Assembly: GCA_003168295.1 (NCBI GenBank)
Contig: PMST01000193.1
Span: 34,815-46,831 of the forward strand
Direction: 5' to 3'
Origin: Actinomycetota bacterium
GTDB lineage: Bacteria; Actinomycetota; Actinomycetes; Streptosporangiales; Streptosporangiaceae
DNA length: 12,017 nt
Each line of letters begins with the position of its first letter. Position 1 is the first letter of the stretch. The position numbers and the translations under genes were made by a program. The notes under the pieces were generated by a model. It did not search any database. It was not told where the DNA came from and saw nothing but the letters and a program-made list of their open reading frames with translations. This document shows, piece after piece, positions 1-6,205 of this stretch.

Positions 1-427
1 CCGCCTGCACCGTGCGCAGCACCGCCGCCTTTTCCGGCCCATGTACCAGGGTGAACAGCTCGTCGGCGGCCAGCCCGACCGCCCGCAGGCTCGGCTGCAC
101 CGAAATCGGGTGCTTGGCGGTGATGATCACCACGCGCTCGCCCGCGGCCCGGACTGCGGCCAGCGCCTCGTGCGCACCAGGCAGCAACGTCGTGAGCTCC
201 TCGGCCAGCTGCAGGTAGTGCCGCCGGTAGATGCCAGCCGCCCCGGCGACCTGGTCGGACGGGAACCAGAACGCCAGCTCGTCATCCAGCTTGATGCCGA
301 GCCGGCGATCCACCGCCTCCAGGTCGATGGCGGTCGAGGTGTCCCGCGCGACTCCGGCGAACGAGGCCAGGATGGCCGGCCGTGAGTTGATCAGCGTCAT
401 GTCAAGGTCGAAGCCGACCGGACTCAT
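1..427 (-). CDS. HAD-family hydrolase, 3' end cut by window edge
   Basis: Reading the minus strand from ATG at 427 gives 142 residues with no stop before the window ends, so the C-terminal part is missing. The protein begins MSPVGFDLDMTLINSR. DLDMT is HAD motif I (DxDxT), with the first Asp as the expected phosphoaspartyl nucleophile and the second as acid/base. Further on VVIITAK fits motif II (Thr after a hydrophobic strand), and the stretch between them is the usual helical cap region. HAD proteins of this kind are cytosolic phosphatases of small phosphorylated metabolites; the substrate cannot be told from the sequence. Motifs III and IV lie outside the window. A G-rich stretch just before the ATG may serve as ribosome binding site. 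It lies downstream of the MFS gene on the same strand, 91 bases away, with a hairpin in between, so co-transcription is uncertain. Confidence 0.85.
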   Translation of the reverse strand, partial: MSPVGFDLDMTLINSRPAILASFAGVARDTSTAIDLEAVDRRLGIKLDDELAFWFPSDQVAGAAGIYRRHYLQLAEELTTLLPGAHEALAAVRAAGERVVIITAKHPISVQPSLRAVGLAADELFTLVHGPEKAAVLRTVQA

Positions 428-433
428 CCTGCC

Positions 434-455
434 CCCGTTTACGTTCCCGTTTGCG
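434..455 (-). repeat. Two tandem 10-base repeats before the HAD gene
   Basis: On the minus strand CGCAAACGGG (455-446) is followed by CGTAAACGGG (443-434), differing at one base with a 12-base period. The second copy ends 6 bases before the HAD start codon. It could be an operator or chance; there is no matching copy elsewhere that I noticed. Confidence 0.45.
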
Positions 456-459
456 TGTC

Positions 460-482
460 GCAGGCGCTAGCGGCGCTCCTGC
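460..482 (-). terminator. Possible hairpin after the MFS gene
   Basis: GCAGG (460-464) pairs with CCTGC (478-482), one mismatch follows, then two more G-C pairs close a 7-base loop. It lies between the MFS stop and the HAD start, with no T tract. In high-GC actinomycetes terminators often lack the T tract, so this is a weak candidate for separating the two genes. Confidence 0.35.
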
Positions 483-518
483 CTCCGCACCATTCTCGTG
501 GTTCAAGCCCCGTCAGGG

Positions 519-1820
519 TCAAACCGATAATCCTTCCGAACGAGCCGTGGCCTCAGCTCGCGGTACCGGAGGTCTGATCTGGACCCGGGAGCCCGCGACG
601 GCATCCAGGCCTCGCAGCGCGGGCGCGAGCAGCGGAAGCAAGCCGAGCAGCAGGTAAGAGCAGGCGATCGCCAGGATGACGCCCGGCACCCCGATCCCGC
701 CGATCAAGGCACCGCCGACCGCGCTGCCCAGCGGGAACCCGAGGGAGGAGATCATTATCCGCGCGCCGAACAGGCTGCTGCGCATGTCGTCCGGGACCAG
801 CCGCTGGACCAGGGTGCGCTCGAACACCGAGTACGGCCCCCAGGCGAAGGCCGCCAGGCCGAGCAGGATGGCCGCGACCACCAGGTCGGGCGCCAGGCGC
901 AGCAGGCCGAACAACGGCGCTCCGGCCATGATGACCGCGCCGATGCGCAGTGACGGCGGCAGTCGCCCGGCCAGGGCTGCCCCCGCGACCACGCCGAGCA
1001 GGGCGCCGGCACCGGCGGCGGACATCAGGATGCCGTACCCGGTTGCGCCGGCCTGCAGGAAACTGCGGCAGTACACCGGGTACAAGACGGTGGCGACACC
1101 ATCGAGGAAGAGCATCCCGAAGCCGCAGAAGCTCAGCACCAGGACCGCGGGAAACCTGAACAAGATGGCCAGACCCCGGACGTTCCGCCGGGCCGGCTTG
1201 GCCTTCCCCGTGGCGGCCTCGGACGCCGGGCCCAGGGCTGGCAGGCCGACGCAGATCACGGACATGACCGCGAAGCTGACAGCGTCGCATAGCAACGCGA
1301 ACGGCGCCCCGAGCGTGGCCACGATTACCCCCGCCATGGCGGGACCGACGATGTAGGCCAGCTCCCAGTTGGCCGAGAGCAGCGAGTTGGCGGCATCAAG
1401 CTGACCATCGTCCACCAGCCGCGGGACCAGCGCCGCCTCGGCGACCTCGGTGACCGAGGACAGCAGCGCGCTGACCGCCGCAATGGCGTACAGGTCGGCG
1501 ACCACCAGGTGATGCCCCCATAGCAGGCAGGGAACCGCGGCGATCAGCAGACCCCGGGCCGCGTTGTCAGCGGCCAGCAGGATGCGCGGCCGGAATCGCT
1601 CGAGGAGGCGGCCGGCCACCGGCCCGCTCACGATGCGCGGCAGCCCAAAGCACATCAGGACCACGCCGAGCTGGACCGGGCCCGCGATGTCGAGGACGAC
1701 CCAGGCCAGCGTGACGGTGGTAAAGGCATCGCCCGCACGCGAGATCATCATCCCGAGCCAGAACCTGCGGAACTCCGGTCGGCGCCGTACCTCCGCGTAG
1801 GCCTGGAATGTCTTGCGCAC
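519..1820 (-). CDS. MFS transporter, probable exporter
   Basis: 433-residue integral membrane protein of the major facilitator superfamily, likely a proton-driven exporter of an unknown small molecule. It resembles the MFS_3 / EntS-like group: an N-terminal FRRFWLG followed by ISRAGDAF, a loop 2-3 motif-A-like GRLLERFRPRILL (about 70-82), then LVPRLVDDGQLDAANSLLS with IVGPAMAGV (about 131-165), typical of this group. Hydrophobic segments fill both halves, separated by a basic cytoplasmic loop at about 197-215. RTLVQRLVPDDMRSSLFG (about 335-352) is the matching C-half motif. The open frame extends to an ATG at 1913, but that would overlap the divergent gene. GTG at 1820 has GGAG at 1831-1828 with 7-base spacing, so I chose it. 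The substrate cannot be inferred; drug export is only one possibility. Confidence 0.88.
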   Translation of the reverse strand: MRKTFQAYAEVRRRPEFRRFWLGMMISRAGDAFTTVTLAWVVLDIAGPVQLGVVLMCFGLPRIVSGPVAGRLLERFRPRILLAADNAARGLLIAAVPCLLWGHHLVVADLYAIAAVSALLSSVTEVAEAALVPRLVDDGQLDAANSLLSANWELAYIVGPAMAGVIVATLGAPFALLCDAVSFAVMSVICVGLPALGPASEAATGKAKPARRNVRGLAILFRFPAVLVLSFCGFGMLFLDGVATVLYPVYCRSFLQAGATGYGILMSAAGAGALLGVVAGAALAGRLPPSLRIGAVIMAGAPLFGLLRLAPDLVVAAILLGLAAFAWGPYSVFERTLVQRLVPDDMRSSLFGARIMISSLGFPLGSAVGGALIGGIGVPGVILAIACSYLLLGLLPLLAPALRGLDAVAGSRVQIRPPVPRAEATARSEGLSV

Positions 1821-1847
1821 CTGCCTGCTCCGTCCGTGTGGCCGCGC

Positions 1848-1854
1848 TAATGTA
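1848..1854. promoter_or_regulatory. Symmetric -10 box shared by divergent genes
   Basis: Seven bases hold a -10 box on each strand: TAATGT on plus (1848-1853) and TACATT on minus (1854-1849), both fitting TAnnnT. The plus box predicts a start at about 1860, exactly the A of the next ATG. The minus box predicts a start at about 1842, leaving a short leader carrying GGAG before the MFS GTG. No good -35 box is visible on either side. Confidence 0.55.
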
Positions 1855-1859
1855 ACGCC

Positions 1860-2204
1860 ATGACGTGGGAAGACGTGCTCGCCTACTGCCTGGCCAAGCC
1901 GGGCGCGTGGCAAGACGAGCCGTGGGAGGGCGACGTCGTGGCCAAGGTCGGCAGCAAGATCTTCGCGTTTCTCGGGTCAGGGGAGACCGACACGGTAGGC
2001 GTCAAGTGCGGGGTTAGCCGGGAGACCGCCGACGAGTGGCTGCTTCGGTATCCGGATGACGCCCGGGTAATGCCATACATAGGCCGCTCAGGCTGGAACA
2101 CATTGCTGATCGGGGGCGCCATTCCTGACGATGAAATCACCGAGGCCATCGATACGTCCTATGCCGCCGTCGTAAGCAAGCTTCCCAAGAAAGACCGCCC
2201 TTGA
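1860..2204 (+). CDS. MmcQ/YjbR family protein
   Basis: 114-residue cytosolic protein of the MmcQ/YjbR family (PF04237), near the usual length of 110-130. The N-terminal helix (TWEDVLAYCLAKPGAW), the strand pair around WEGDVVAKVGSKIFAFL, the central VGVKCGVSRETADEWL and the ending DEITEAIDTSYAAVVSKLPKK follow the family pattern throughout. The family has a CyaY-like fold described as DNA-binding; its biological role is poorly known. One namesake sits in the mitomycin cluster, which does not imply that role here. There is no Shine-Dalgarno sequence before ATG at 1860. A -10 box ends 6 bases upstream, so the transcript is probably leaderless. It is divergent from the MFS gene with 39 bases between the starts. 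Confidence 0.88.
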   Translation: MTWEDVLAYCLAKPGAWQDEPWEGDVVAKVGSKIFAFLGSGETDTVGVKCGVSRETADEWLLRYPDDARVMPYIGRSGWNTLLIGGAIPDDEITEAIDTSYAAVVSKLPKKDRP

Positions 2205-2280
2205 GGCAGGGTATCGCATTCACGGCCTTCCGGAAATATCAGTTTCAGGCCTTAATCCCTACGCCTCCGTGCGGCTTGCC

Positions 2281-2323
2281 TTTATTTATTAATAAAAACC
2301 GGGGCTTAATGGCGGCGGCCCCG
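2281..2323. other. AT-rich palindrome plus GC hairpin in intergenic region
   Basis: Within the 205-base gap between the MmcQ-like and Nudix genes lies a run of 18 A/T bases (2281-2298), striking in this GC-rich window. It contains the perfect palindrome TTTATTAATAAA (2285-2296). It is followed directly by CGGGGC (2300-2305) pairing with GCCCCG (2318-2323) across a 12-base loop. On the minus strand the hairpin precedes the T-rich run, as in an intrinsic terminator, but no minus-strand gene ends there. It may be a protein-binding or melting site. I see no gene in this gap. Confidence 0.4.
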
Positions 2324-2397
2324 ACGATGCATAGGCGCTGTTGGGCTGGCACCGGCGCCACCCGGCACATAGGGTTATCTGCTGCGGCCGGGGACCT

Positions 2398-2401
2398 GAG
2401 G
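2398..2401 (+). promoter_or_regulatory. Ribosome binding site deciding the Nudix start
   Basis: GAGG lies 8 bases before GTG at 2410. Neither ATG at 2341 nor ATG at 2437, both in the same frame, has a comparable site. Confidence 0.5.
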
Positions 2402-2409
2402 ATCATACT

Positions 2410-2943
2410 GTGGCTGATGTGACCAGTAACGGCAGCATGGAACCGGATGAAGTGGAGCCGGACTCCGCTCTGGCGGAAAATATGGACCCTCCGGGTATCC
2501 CGGTATCGGCCGGGGCGGTCATCTTCGACCGGGCTGGCCGGCTGCTGATCCTCAAGCCGACCTACAAGTCCGGGTGGACGATTCCCGGCGGTGTGATGGA
2601 GGCCGACGGGGAGACGCCGTGGGATGCCTGCCGGCGCGAGGTGCTTGAGGAGTGCGGCATCGAAGTACGCCGCGGGCGGCTGGCGTGCATGGACTTCCGC
2701 CGTCCGAAGGCGGGCCGGACGGGAGGCGTCAGGTTCCTGTTCGACTGCGGCCAGGTGAGCGACCGGGCCCTGGCGGGCATCGTGCTGCAGCCCGAGGAGA
2801 TCTCCGAGTACCGGCTGACCGCACTTCCTGACGCGCTCGACCTGCTCAGGCGCCCGATCCGGCGGCGGGTGCGGGCGGCGACCCGCCGTCGGCTGGTCTA
2901 CCTGGAGAACGGCCGCCCGGTGCCCGGAGTTCGGCACACCTGA
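2410..2943 (+). CDS. Nudix hydrolase
   Basis: 177-residue Nudix hydrolase, expected to cleave a nucleoside diphosphate linked to another group, with Mg2+; the substrate is unknown. The N-terminal 30 residues are acidic and probably flexible. The domain starts at IPVSAGAVIFD (about 30-40). The Nudix box begins at GGVMEADGE (60-68) and continues REVLEECGI (76-84), giving the Glu residues that bind metal. There is one extra residue between the box Gly and the first Glu compared with the standard Gx5E spacing. The later part (ISEYRLTALPDALDLL) matches the usual end of the fold. A basic tail (RRPIRRRVRAATRRR, about 147-161) follows. I preferred GTG at 2410 to the ATG at 2341 because of its ribosome binding site; ATG at 2437 is also possible. 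It is convergent with the kinase gene. Confidence 0.88.
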   Translation: MADVTSNGSMEPDEVEPDSALAENMDPPGIPVSAGAVIFDRAGRLLILKPTYKSGWTIPGGVMEADGETPWDACRREVLEECGIEVRRGRLACMDFRRPKAGRTGGVRFLFDCGQVSDRALAGIVLQPEEISEYRLTALPDALDLLRRPIRRRVRAATRRRLVYLENGRPVPGVRHT

Positions 2944-2985
2944 TCGGAAGCTGTTGGGTGGGCCGCTTCGCCGCTCATCCGATCA
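2941..2985. terminator. Inverted repeat holding both convergent stop codons
   Basis: TGATCGGA (2941-2948) and TCCGATCA (2978-2985) form a perfect 8-base inverted repeat around 29 bases. The first three bases are the Nudix stop codon. The last three are, on the minus strand, the kinase stop codon. The position between converging genes suggests a two-way terminator, though there is no T tract and the loop is long. Confidence 0.5.
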
Positions 2986-3975
2986 TGATGGCGAGCAGAG
3001 GCGGCTGCCGCTGAGAATCTCCCAGTCCTTACGGTCCTCCGCGGTATCGGCATGGCCCTGGCGGAACCGGGCGGCGCAGCTGGCAAGGTCGGAGAGCTCC
3101 CAGGTCAGCCGGTACAGGTCGAGCATGGAGGGTACGACAACCCGGCCGGTGGCCTGACGGTAGGCGTCTGCGGTCGACCCATCGCCGGGATCTAGGAGCC
3201 AGAGGTCTCTCTCCGGCGGAGCGATCAGCACAGTGTCCCAGTCGACGAGCAGCCACCGTGAACCCACCTGGATGAAATTCCCCGGATGCGGCTCGCCGTG
3301 GGTCGGCACCATCCGATCCGGCCGGCGGAGGGCCTCGGCGGCTAGCTGTTCACGGCGCTCAACGAGGCGCCTGAGCTCAACCGCGTGCGCGGTCAGCAGT
3401 TGCCGAGCCTGCTCGCCGTAGGGCCCGCCATCCCAGCGGATCGTGAGATCGTCAAGCGCATGGCTCAGCGCGTCGCCGCCCGGGAGCAGGAATTCCTCAG
3501 CCAGAGCGCTTTGGCACGCAACAGCCGGTGCGGCGTGCACGGCCGCGATCAGCGTCACGAGCACACGGCGATCGGCGGCTGACCACTTGTCGCCGAACTG
3601 TCGCGAACGCCCGTCCACATACGGATACACGGCGATCGCGTAGGTCTCGCCGATCCGGCGCACGACGTCACCGCCTGCCGTCCTGACCGGCGCGACCACG
3701 AACGGAGCTCCGGCCTCGTAGATGGCCCGTGCCGTCTGCAGCGCCGAACACAACCGCCGGTAGGCGACATCCAGCGAGTCATCGGAGGAACGGAGCCGTG
3801 CGGCCAGATCATCGACGGTCACGAACCAGCGGAGATCGTGGCCCTCGGTCACCTCCCAGTGATGGCTGCCGTAGCCGACCGCCCGGTATTCCATCGTGGC
3901 TGGCGTGATACCCCACCCGGCGGCCAGGGCCTGAGATAGCGCCGCATCGGGTAGCTGACCTGGCCTGGTGAGCAT
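2983..3975 (-). CDS. APH-family phosphotransferase
   Basis: 330-residue cytosolic kinase-like protein of the aminoglycoside phosphotransferase / choline kinase superfamily, in length and pattern closest to the spectinomycin-phosphotransferase-like group. Key sites are HGEPHPGN (226-233), the catalytic loop, in which Glu228 takes the place of the usual Asp, Asn233 as metal ligand, and VDWDT (244-248), whose Asp245 corresponds to the DFG Asp. PPERDLWLL after it is characteristic. The N-lobe contains a glycine-bearing strand (AVGYGSHHWEV, 32-42) and FVTVDDL instead of an obvious Lys motif. The substrate is unknown; antibiotic resistance cannot be assumed, since many actinobacterial members have no known drug substrate. 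ATG at 3975 has GGAG 11 bases upstream, a long spacing. It is transcribed alone, 89 bases downstream of the reductase-like gene on the same strand. Confidence 0.87.
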   Translation of the reverse strand: MLTRPGQLPDAALSQALAAGWGITPATMEYRAVGYGSHHWEVTEGHDLRWFVTVDDLAARLRSSDDSLDVAYRRLCSALQTARAIYEAGAPFVVAPVRTAGGDVVRRIGETYAIAVYPYVDGRSRQFGDKWSAADRRVLVTLIAAVHAAPAVACQSALAEEFLLPGGDALSHALDDLTIRWDGGPYGEQARQLLTAHAVELRRLVERREQLAAEALRRPDRMVPTHGEPHPGNFIQVGSRWLLVDWDTVLIAPPERDLWLLDPGDGSTADAYRQATGRVVVPSMLDLYRLTWELSDLASCAARFRQGHADTAEDRKDWEILSGSRLCSPS

Positions 3976-4054
3976 CAGCCGGAATACTCCAGGAAGACGG
4001 TCACGGTAGCCACCGTAGGAGCGGCGTGCGGGGATGTCACCTCAATATCCCGGT

Positions 4055-4071
4055 CCGCTCAGTATCAGCGG
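4055..4071 (-). terminator. Short hairpin across the reductase-like stop codon
   Basis: CCGCT (4055-4059) pairs with AGCGG (4067-4071) around a 7-base loop. The gene's TGA (4067-4065) lies at the edge of the loop. There is a further 5-base repeat ACGGT/ACCGT at 4003-4016. Both are weak candidates for ending the operon before the kinase gene. Confidence 0.3.
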
Positions 4072-4604
4072 GCGGGTTCGTAACTGAGATGCACGACGCC
4101 AGTGCCGAACGTCTCGGAGCCGATGAGGGTGAGAGGGACCGGGCCGTCAGATTCGCTGAGCAGGCGCTTTCCGTTGCCGACCACCAACGGAAAGACGAGC
4201 AGGTCCAGCCGGTCGAGCAGGCCGTGCCGCAGCAGCCAGCCGACCAAGGTGGCACTGCCGCTCATGCCGATGTTCTGGCCCGGCTGCTGCTTCAGCTTGC
4301 TGATCTCAGCGGCGACATCGCCGCTGATGAGCGTCGAGTTCTGCCAGTCAGCCGAGGTCAGCGTGCTGGACACGACGAACTTCGGCGTGCCGTTCATCCG
4401 GTCGGCCATTCCGCCGGACTGGCCGCCAAAGGCCGCAGCGAACCCTTCGTATGTCACCCGGCCGAGCAGCAGGGCGTCGTTAGCGGCCATCAGCGTCCCG
4501 ACGGCCTGCCCGACCTGATCGTTGAAGTACGGGCCAGTCCACTTCTCCGGTGACTCCACCACGCCGTCAAGCGAGGTGAACAGTCCCGCCGCGATCTTTC
4601 GCAT
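4065..4604 (-). CDS. Dihydrofolate reductase family protein (RibD C-terminal type)
   Basis: 179-residue cytosolic protein of the RibD C-terminal / dihydrofolate reductase-like superfamily, at the family's normal length of 175-200. It starts RKIAAGLFTSLDGVVESPEKW, the usual first strand and loop. It has LLLGRVTYEGF (about 45-55), KFVVSSTL (75-82) and then GQNIGMSGSATLVGWLLRHGLLDRLDLLVFPLVVGNGKRLL (109-149), where the glycine-rich turn would bind NADPH and LDLLVFPLVVG is the most diagnostic piece. It probably reduces a small substrate with NADPH, but these stand-alone proteins are not true folate enzymes and the substrate is unknown. The start has AAAGGGAAG upstream in the 14-base gap after the hydrolase stop, so the two are surely co-transcribed. 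Confidence 0.9.
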   Translation of the reverse strand: MRKIAAGLFTSLDGVVESPEKWTGPYFNDQVGQAVGTLMAANDALLLGRVTYEGFAAAFGGQSGGMADRMNGTPKFVVSSTLTSADWQNSTLISGDVAAEISKLKQQPGQNIGMSGSATLVGWLLRHGLLDRLDLLVFPLVVGNGKRLLSESDGPVPLTLIGSETFGTGVVHLSYEPAR

Positions 4605-4618
4605 GGCGGCTTCCCTTT

Positions 4619-5419
4619 CTAGTCGTGAGCGTCGAAGAACTCTGTGAGCACCGGGGCGATAGCCTGCGGCTTGACCATGTGGTTCTGGCCGGGCAGGGTC
4701 CGGTATGTCGCGTTGGGCAGGGCATCGGCGAGAGCAGCTGTGGCGTTGGTCATCCAGGCCGGGCTCTTGCCGCCGACCGCCACGAGCGTCGGCGTCTTAA
4801 CCCCAGTCCACTGGGCGGGCGTGAACGGGATACCCCGCTGGTTGCCTTGCAGGATCGTGATGTCGTAGGGCAGTGTGTGGGCGACCGTCTTGAGCTTGGA
4901 CCAGACGGGCGTGAACGGCATCACGGCGGTGACGAACGCGGGCGTACCCACGAACTGCATGAACATCTTGACCGCATCTCCCCTCCGCCCGCTGGCCACT
5001 AGCCGGTTAAGACCGTCCAGGTAGTCATCGGGGATCGGCGATCGGGTGTCATCGACGACGAATGGCGGCTCGTACACCGCCAGCTTGCCGATCGCGGGGA
5101 TGCGCTTGGCCGCCTCAAGGGCGAGCGCGGCGCCAGACGAGGTGCCGTGGACGAACACCGTGTCCCCGGCCAGCGCGACCAGTGCCTCGAGGTCCTCAAC
5201 CTCCCGGTCCGGCGAATACGGCGAGGTGTCACCGCTGGCCCCGCGGCCACGGCGATCATAGGTGAAGACGGTAAAGTGCGGCGTCAGCTGCGCGGCGAGC
5301 TTGGGCATCGGCCCGAAGGACCTGCTGCACATGGCCCCGTCGACCAGGATCAGCGATGGCCCCTGGCCCTCCCGGGTGAACGCGATGATTGTTCCGTCTG
5401 CTGATCGAGCGGTGTTCAT
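4619..5419 (-). CDS. Alpha/beta hydrolase
   Basis: 266-residue alpha/beta-hydrolase fold protein, within the normal 250-300 range and without a signal peptide, so cytosolic. Opening strands IIAFTREGQGPSLILVDGAM are followed by VFTYDRRGRGASGDT (51-65), the conserved loop before the nucleophile. HGTSSGAA (91-98) is the nucleophile elbow with Ser94, and GQNHMV near the end gives the catalytic His247. The acid residue is probably in the strand ending near 220-225, but I cannot fix it. Reaction and substrate are unknown; esterase or a similar small-molecule hydrolase is likely. ATG at 5419 has GGAG with 7-base spacing. The TAG stop is 14 bases before the reductase-like gene. A copy of the regulator promoter segment lies 22-34 bases before the start. 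Confidence 0.9.
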   Translation of the reverse strand: MNTARSADGTIIAFTREGQGPSLILVDGAMCSRSFGPMPKLAAQLTPHFTVFTYDRRGRGASGDTSPYSPDREVEDLEALVALAGDTVFVHGTSSGAALALEAAKRIPAIGKLAVYEPPFVVDDTRSPIPDDYLDGLNRLVASGRRGDAVKMFMQFVGTPAFVTAVMPFTPVWSKLKTVAHTLPYDITILQGNQRGIPFTPAQWTGVKTPTLVAVGGKSPAWMTNATAALADALPNATYRTLPGQNHMVKPQAIAPVLTEFFDAHD

Positions 5420-5440
5420 GGCAACTCTCCGACGTGATGG

Positions 5441-5453
5441 TCCAGTTTTTACG
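5441..5453 (-). promoter_or_regulatory. Near copy of regulator promoter element
   Basis: On the minus strand CGTAAAAACTGGA lies 22-34 bases before the hydrolase start. The regulator promoter holds GGTAAAATACTGGA (6831-6818). The two agree except for one deleted base and one substitution. It may be an internal promoter or a second regulator site in the operon; no TTGACA accompanies it. Confidence 0.4.
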
Positions 5454-5458
5454 GTCTA

Positions 5459-6205
5459 TCAGGTGAGCGTCGTGGCCAGCCAGGATGTCCAGGCTTGCTG
5501 GGCCCGCACCGGGTCGGCGTTCCCCGCGAACAGGTGGTGGGCCGCGATTACCGGCTTGCCGAACCCGCGCAGGAAGCGGTAGAGCGCGTCCGGCGTCCGT
5601 ACGCCGATGGTGTGGGCGTTGGCGAAATAGACCACCCTGTCGGCAGGCCCGGATCCGTCGACGGCGAAGCGTGCGGGGGCGCCGCGCCTCGCGGGTTCGG
5701 TCAGCCCGAGCCCCTGGCAGAGCAACGTCAGCTCCCGGGCCCAGTCCGCACCCGGCGGGCCGGACGCGGTGACCGGTGCGGCGAACCGCCCGGCGAAGCA
5801 GGTGAGGTACTCGACCAGGGTCCGGAAGTACATCTCGCCGCCGAGCGTCATCGCCTCGAACTCATCTGCCCAGTTATCACCGGGAACGAACCCGCTGGTG
5901 ACCGTGCGCAGCACGGTACTGCCGCCGGCGCGTCCCCCGATCAGGAACTCATAGGCGATGAACCGCCCATCGAGGGCTTCGCCGCTGCGGTAGGCAAACC
6001 GGCGAGCCGGATCCCAGCCGGTGATCGCAAGCTCGGGCGCGTACTCACCGAAGACCGTCCGGACCGTTCCCCCGCTACCAGGCTGCACGTCGTTACGCCC
6101 CATGAACCAGGAATCGATCCCGGGCCCGGTGGCAATCGCGGCCCAGACTTCATCCGGGCTCGCAGGCACCTCGGCTTCATGGTGCTGCTCGAACGGGTGA
6201 CCCAT
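5459..6205 (-). CDS. SRPBCC (AHSA1-like) domain protein
   Basis: 248-residue cytosolic protein whose first about 150 residues are an SRPBCC/START-like domain of the AHSA1 type. HEAEVPASPDEVWAAIATGPGIDSWFMG (9-36) is the standard opening, followed by VFGEYAPELAITGWDPARRFAYR and VEYLTCFAGRFAA, the long C-terminal helix that closes the hydrophobic cavity. The last about 90 residues (TPDALYRFLRGFGKPV and beyond) are an extension of the same type as seen in other actinobacterial members. The family binds small hydrophobic ligands or assists proteins; the ligand here is unknown. Its ATG shares one base with the regulator's TGA (TGATG), with AAGGAG just upstream, so translation is probably coupled. 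A pairing with an ArsR-like gene is common for this family and suggests the regulator controls it. Confidence 0.88.
   Translation of the reverse strand: MGHPFEQHHEAEVPASPDEVWAAIATGPGIDSWFMGRNDVQPGSGGTVRTVFGEYAPELAITGWDPARRFAYRSGEALDGRFIAYEFLIGGRAGGSTVLRTVTSGFVPGDNWADEFEAMTLGGEMYFRTLVEYLTCFAGRFAAPVTASGPPGADWARELTLLCQGLGLTEPARRGAPARFAVDGSGPADRVVYFANAHTIGVRTPDALYRFLRGFGKPVIAAHHLFAGNADPVRAQQAWTSWLATTLT

Noticed and set aside
490..520. tRNA-like GGTTCAAGCC stretch
   Set aside because: The flanking bases do not form a T-arm stem and no acceptor or anticodon arm could be built around it.
1821..1913. 31-residue N-terminal extension of the MFS protein
   Set aside because: It would overlap the MmcQ-like gene on the other strand; the GTG at 1820 has a good ribosome site and the usual family start.
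2201..2422. 73-codon plus frame between the MmcQ-like and Nudix genes
   Set aside because: It overlaps the MmcQ-like stop, runs across an AT-rich palindrome and into the Nudix gene in another frame, and shows no known features.
1..4000. Antibiotic resistance or biosynthesis island (MFS, APH-like, MmcQ-like genes together)
   Set aside because: The genes are on different strands in separate units, no biosynthetic enzyme is present, and each family is common in actinomycetes with non-resistance roles.
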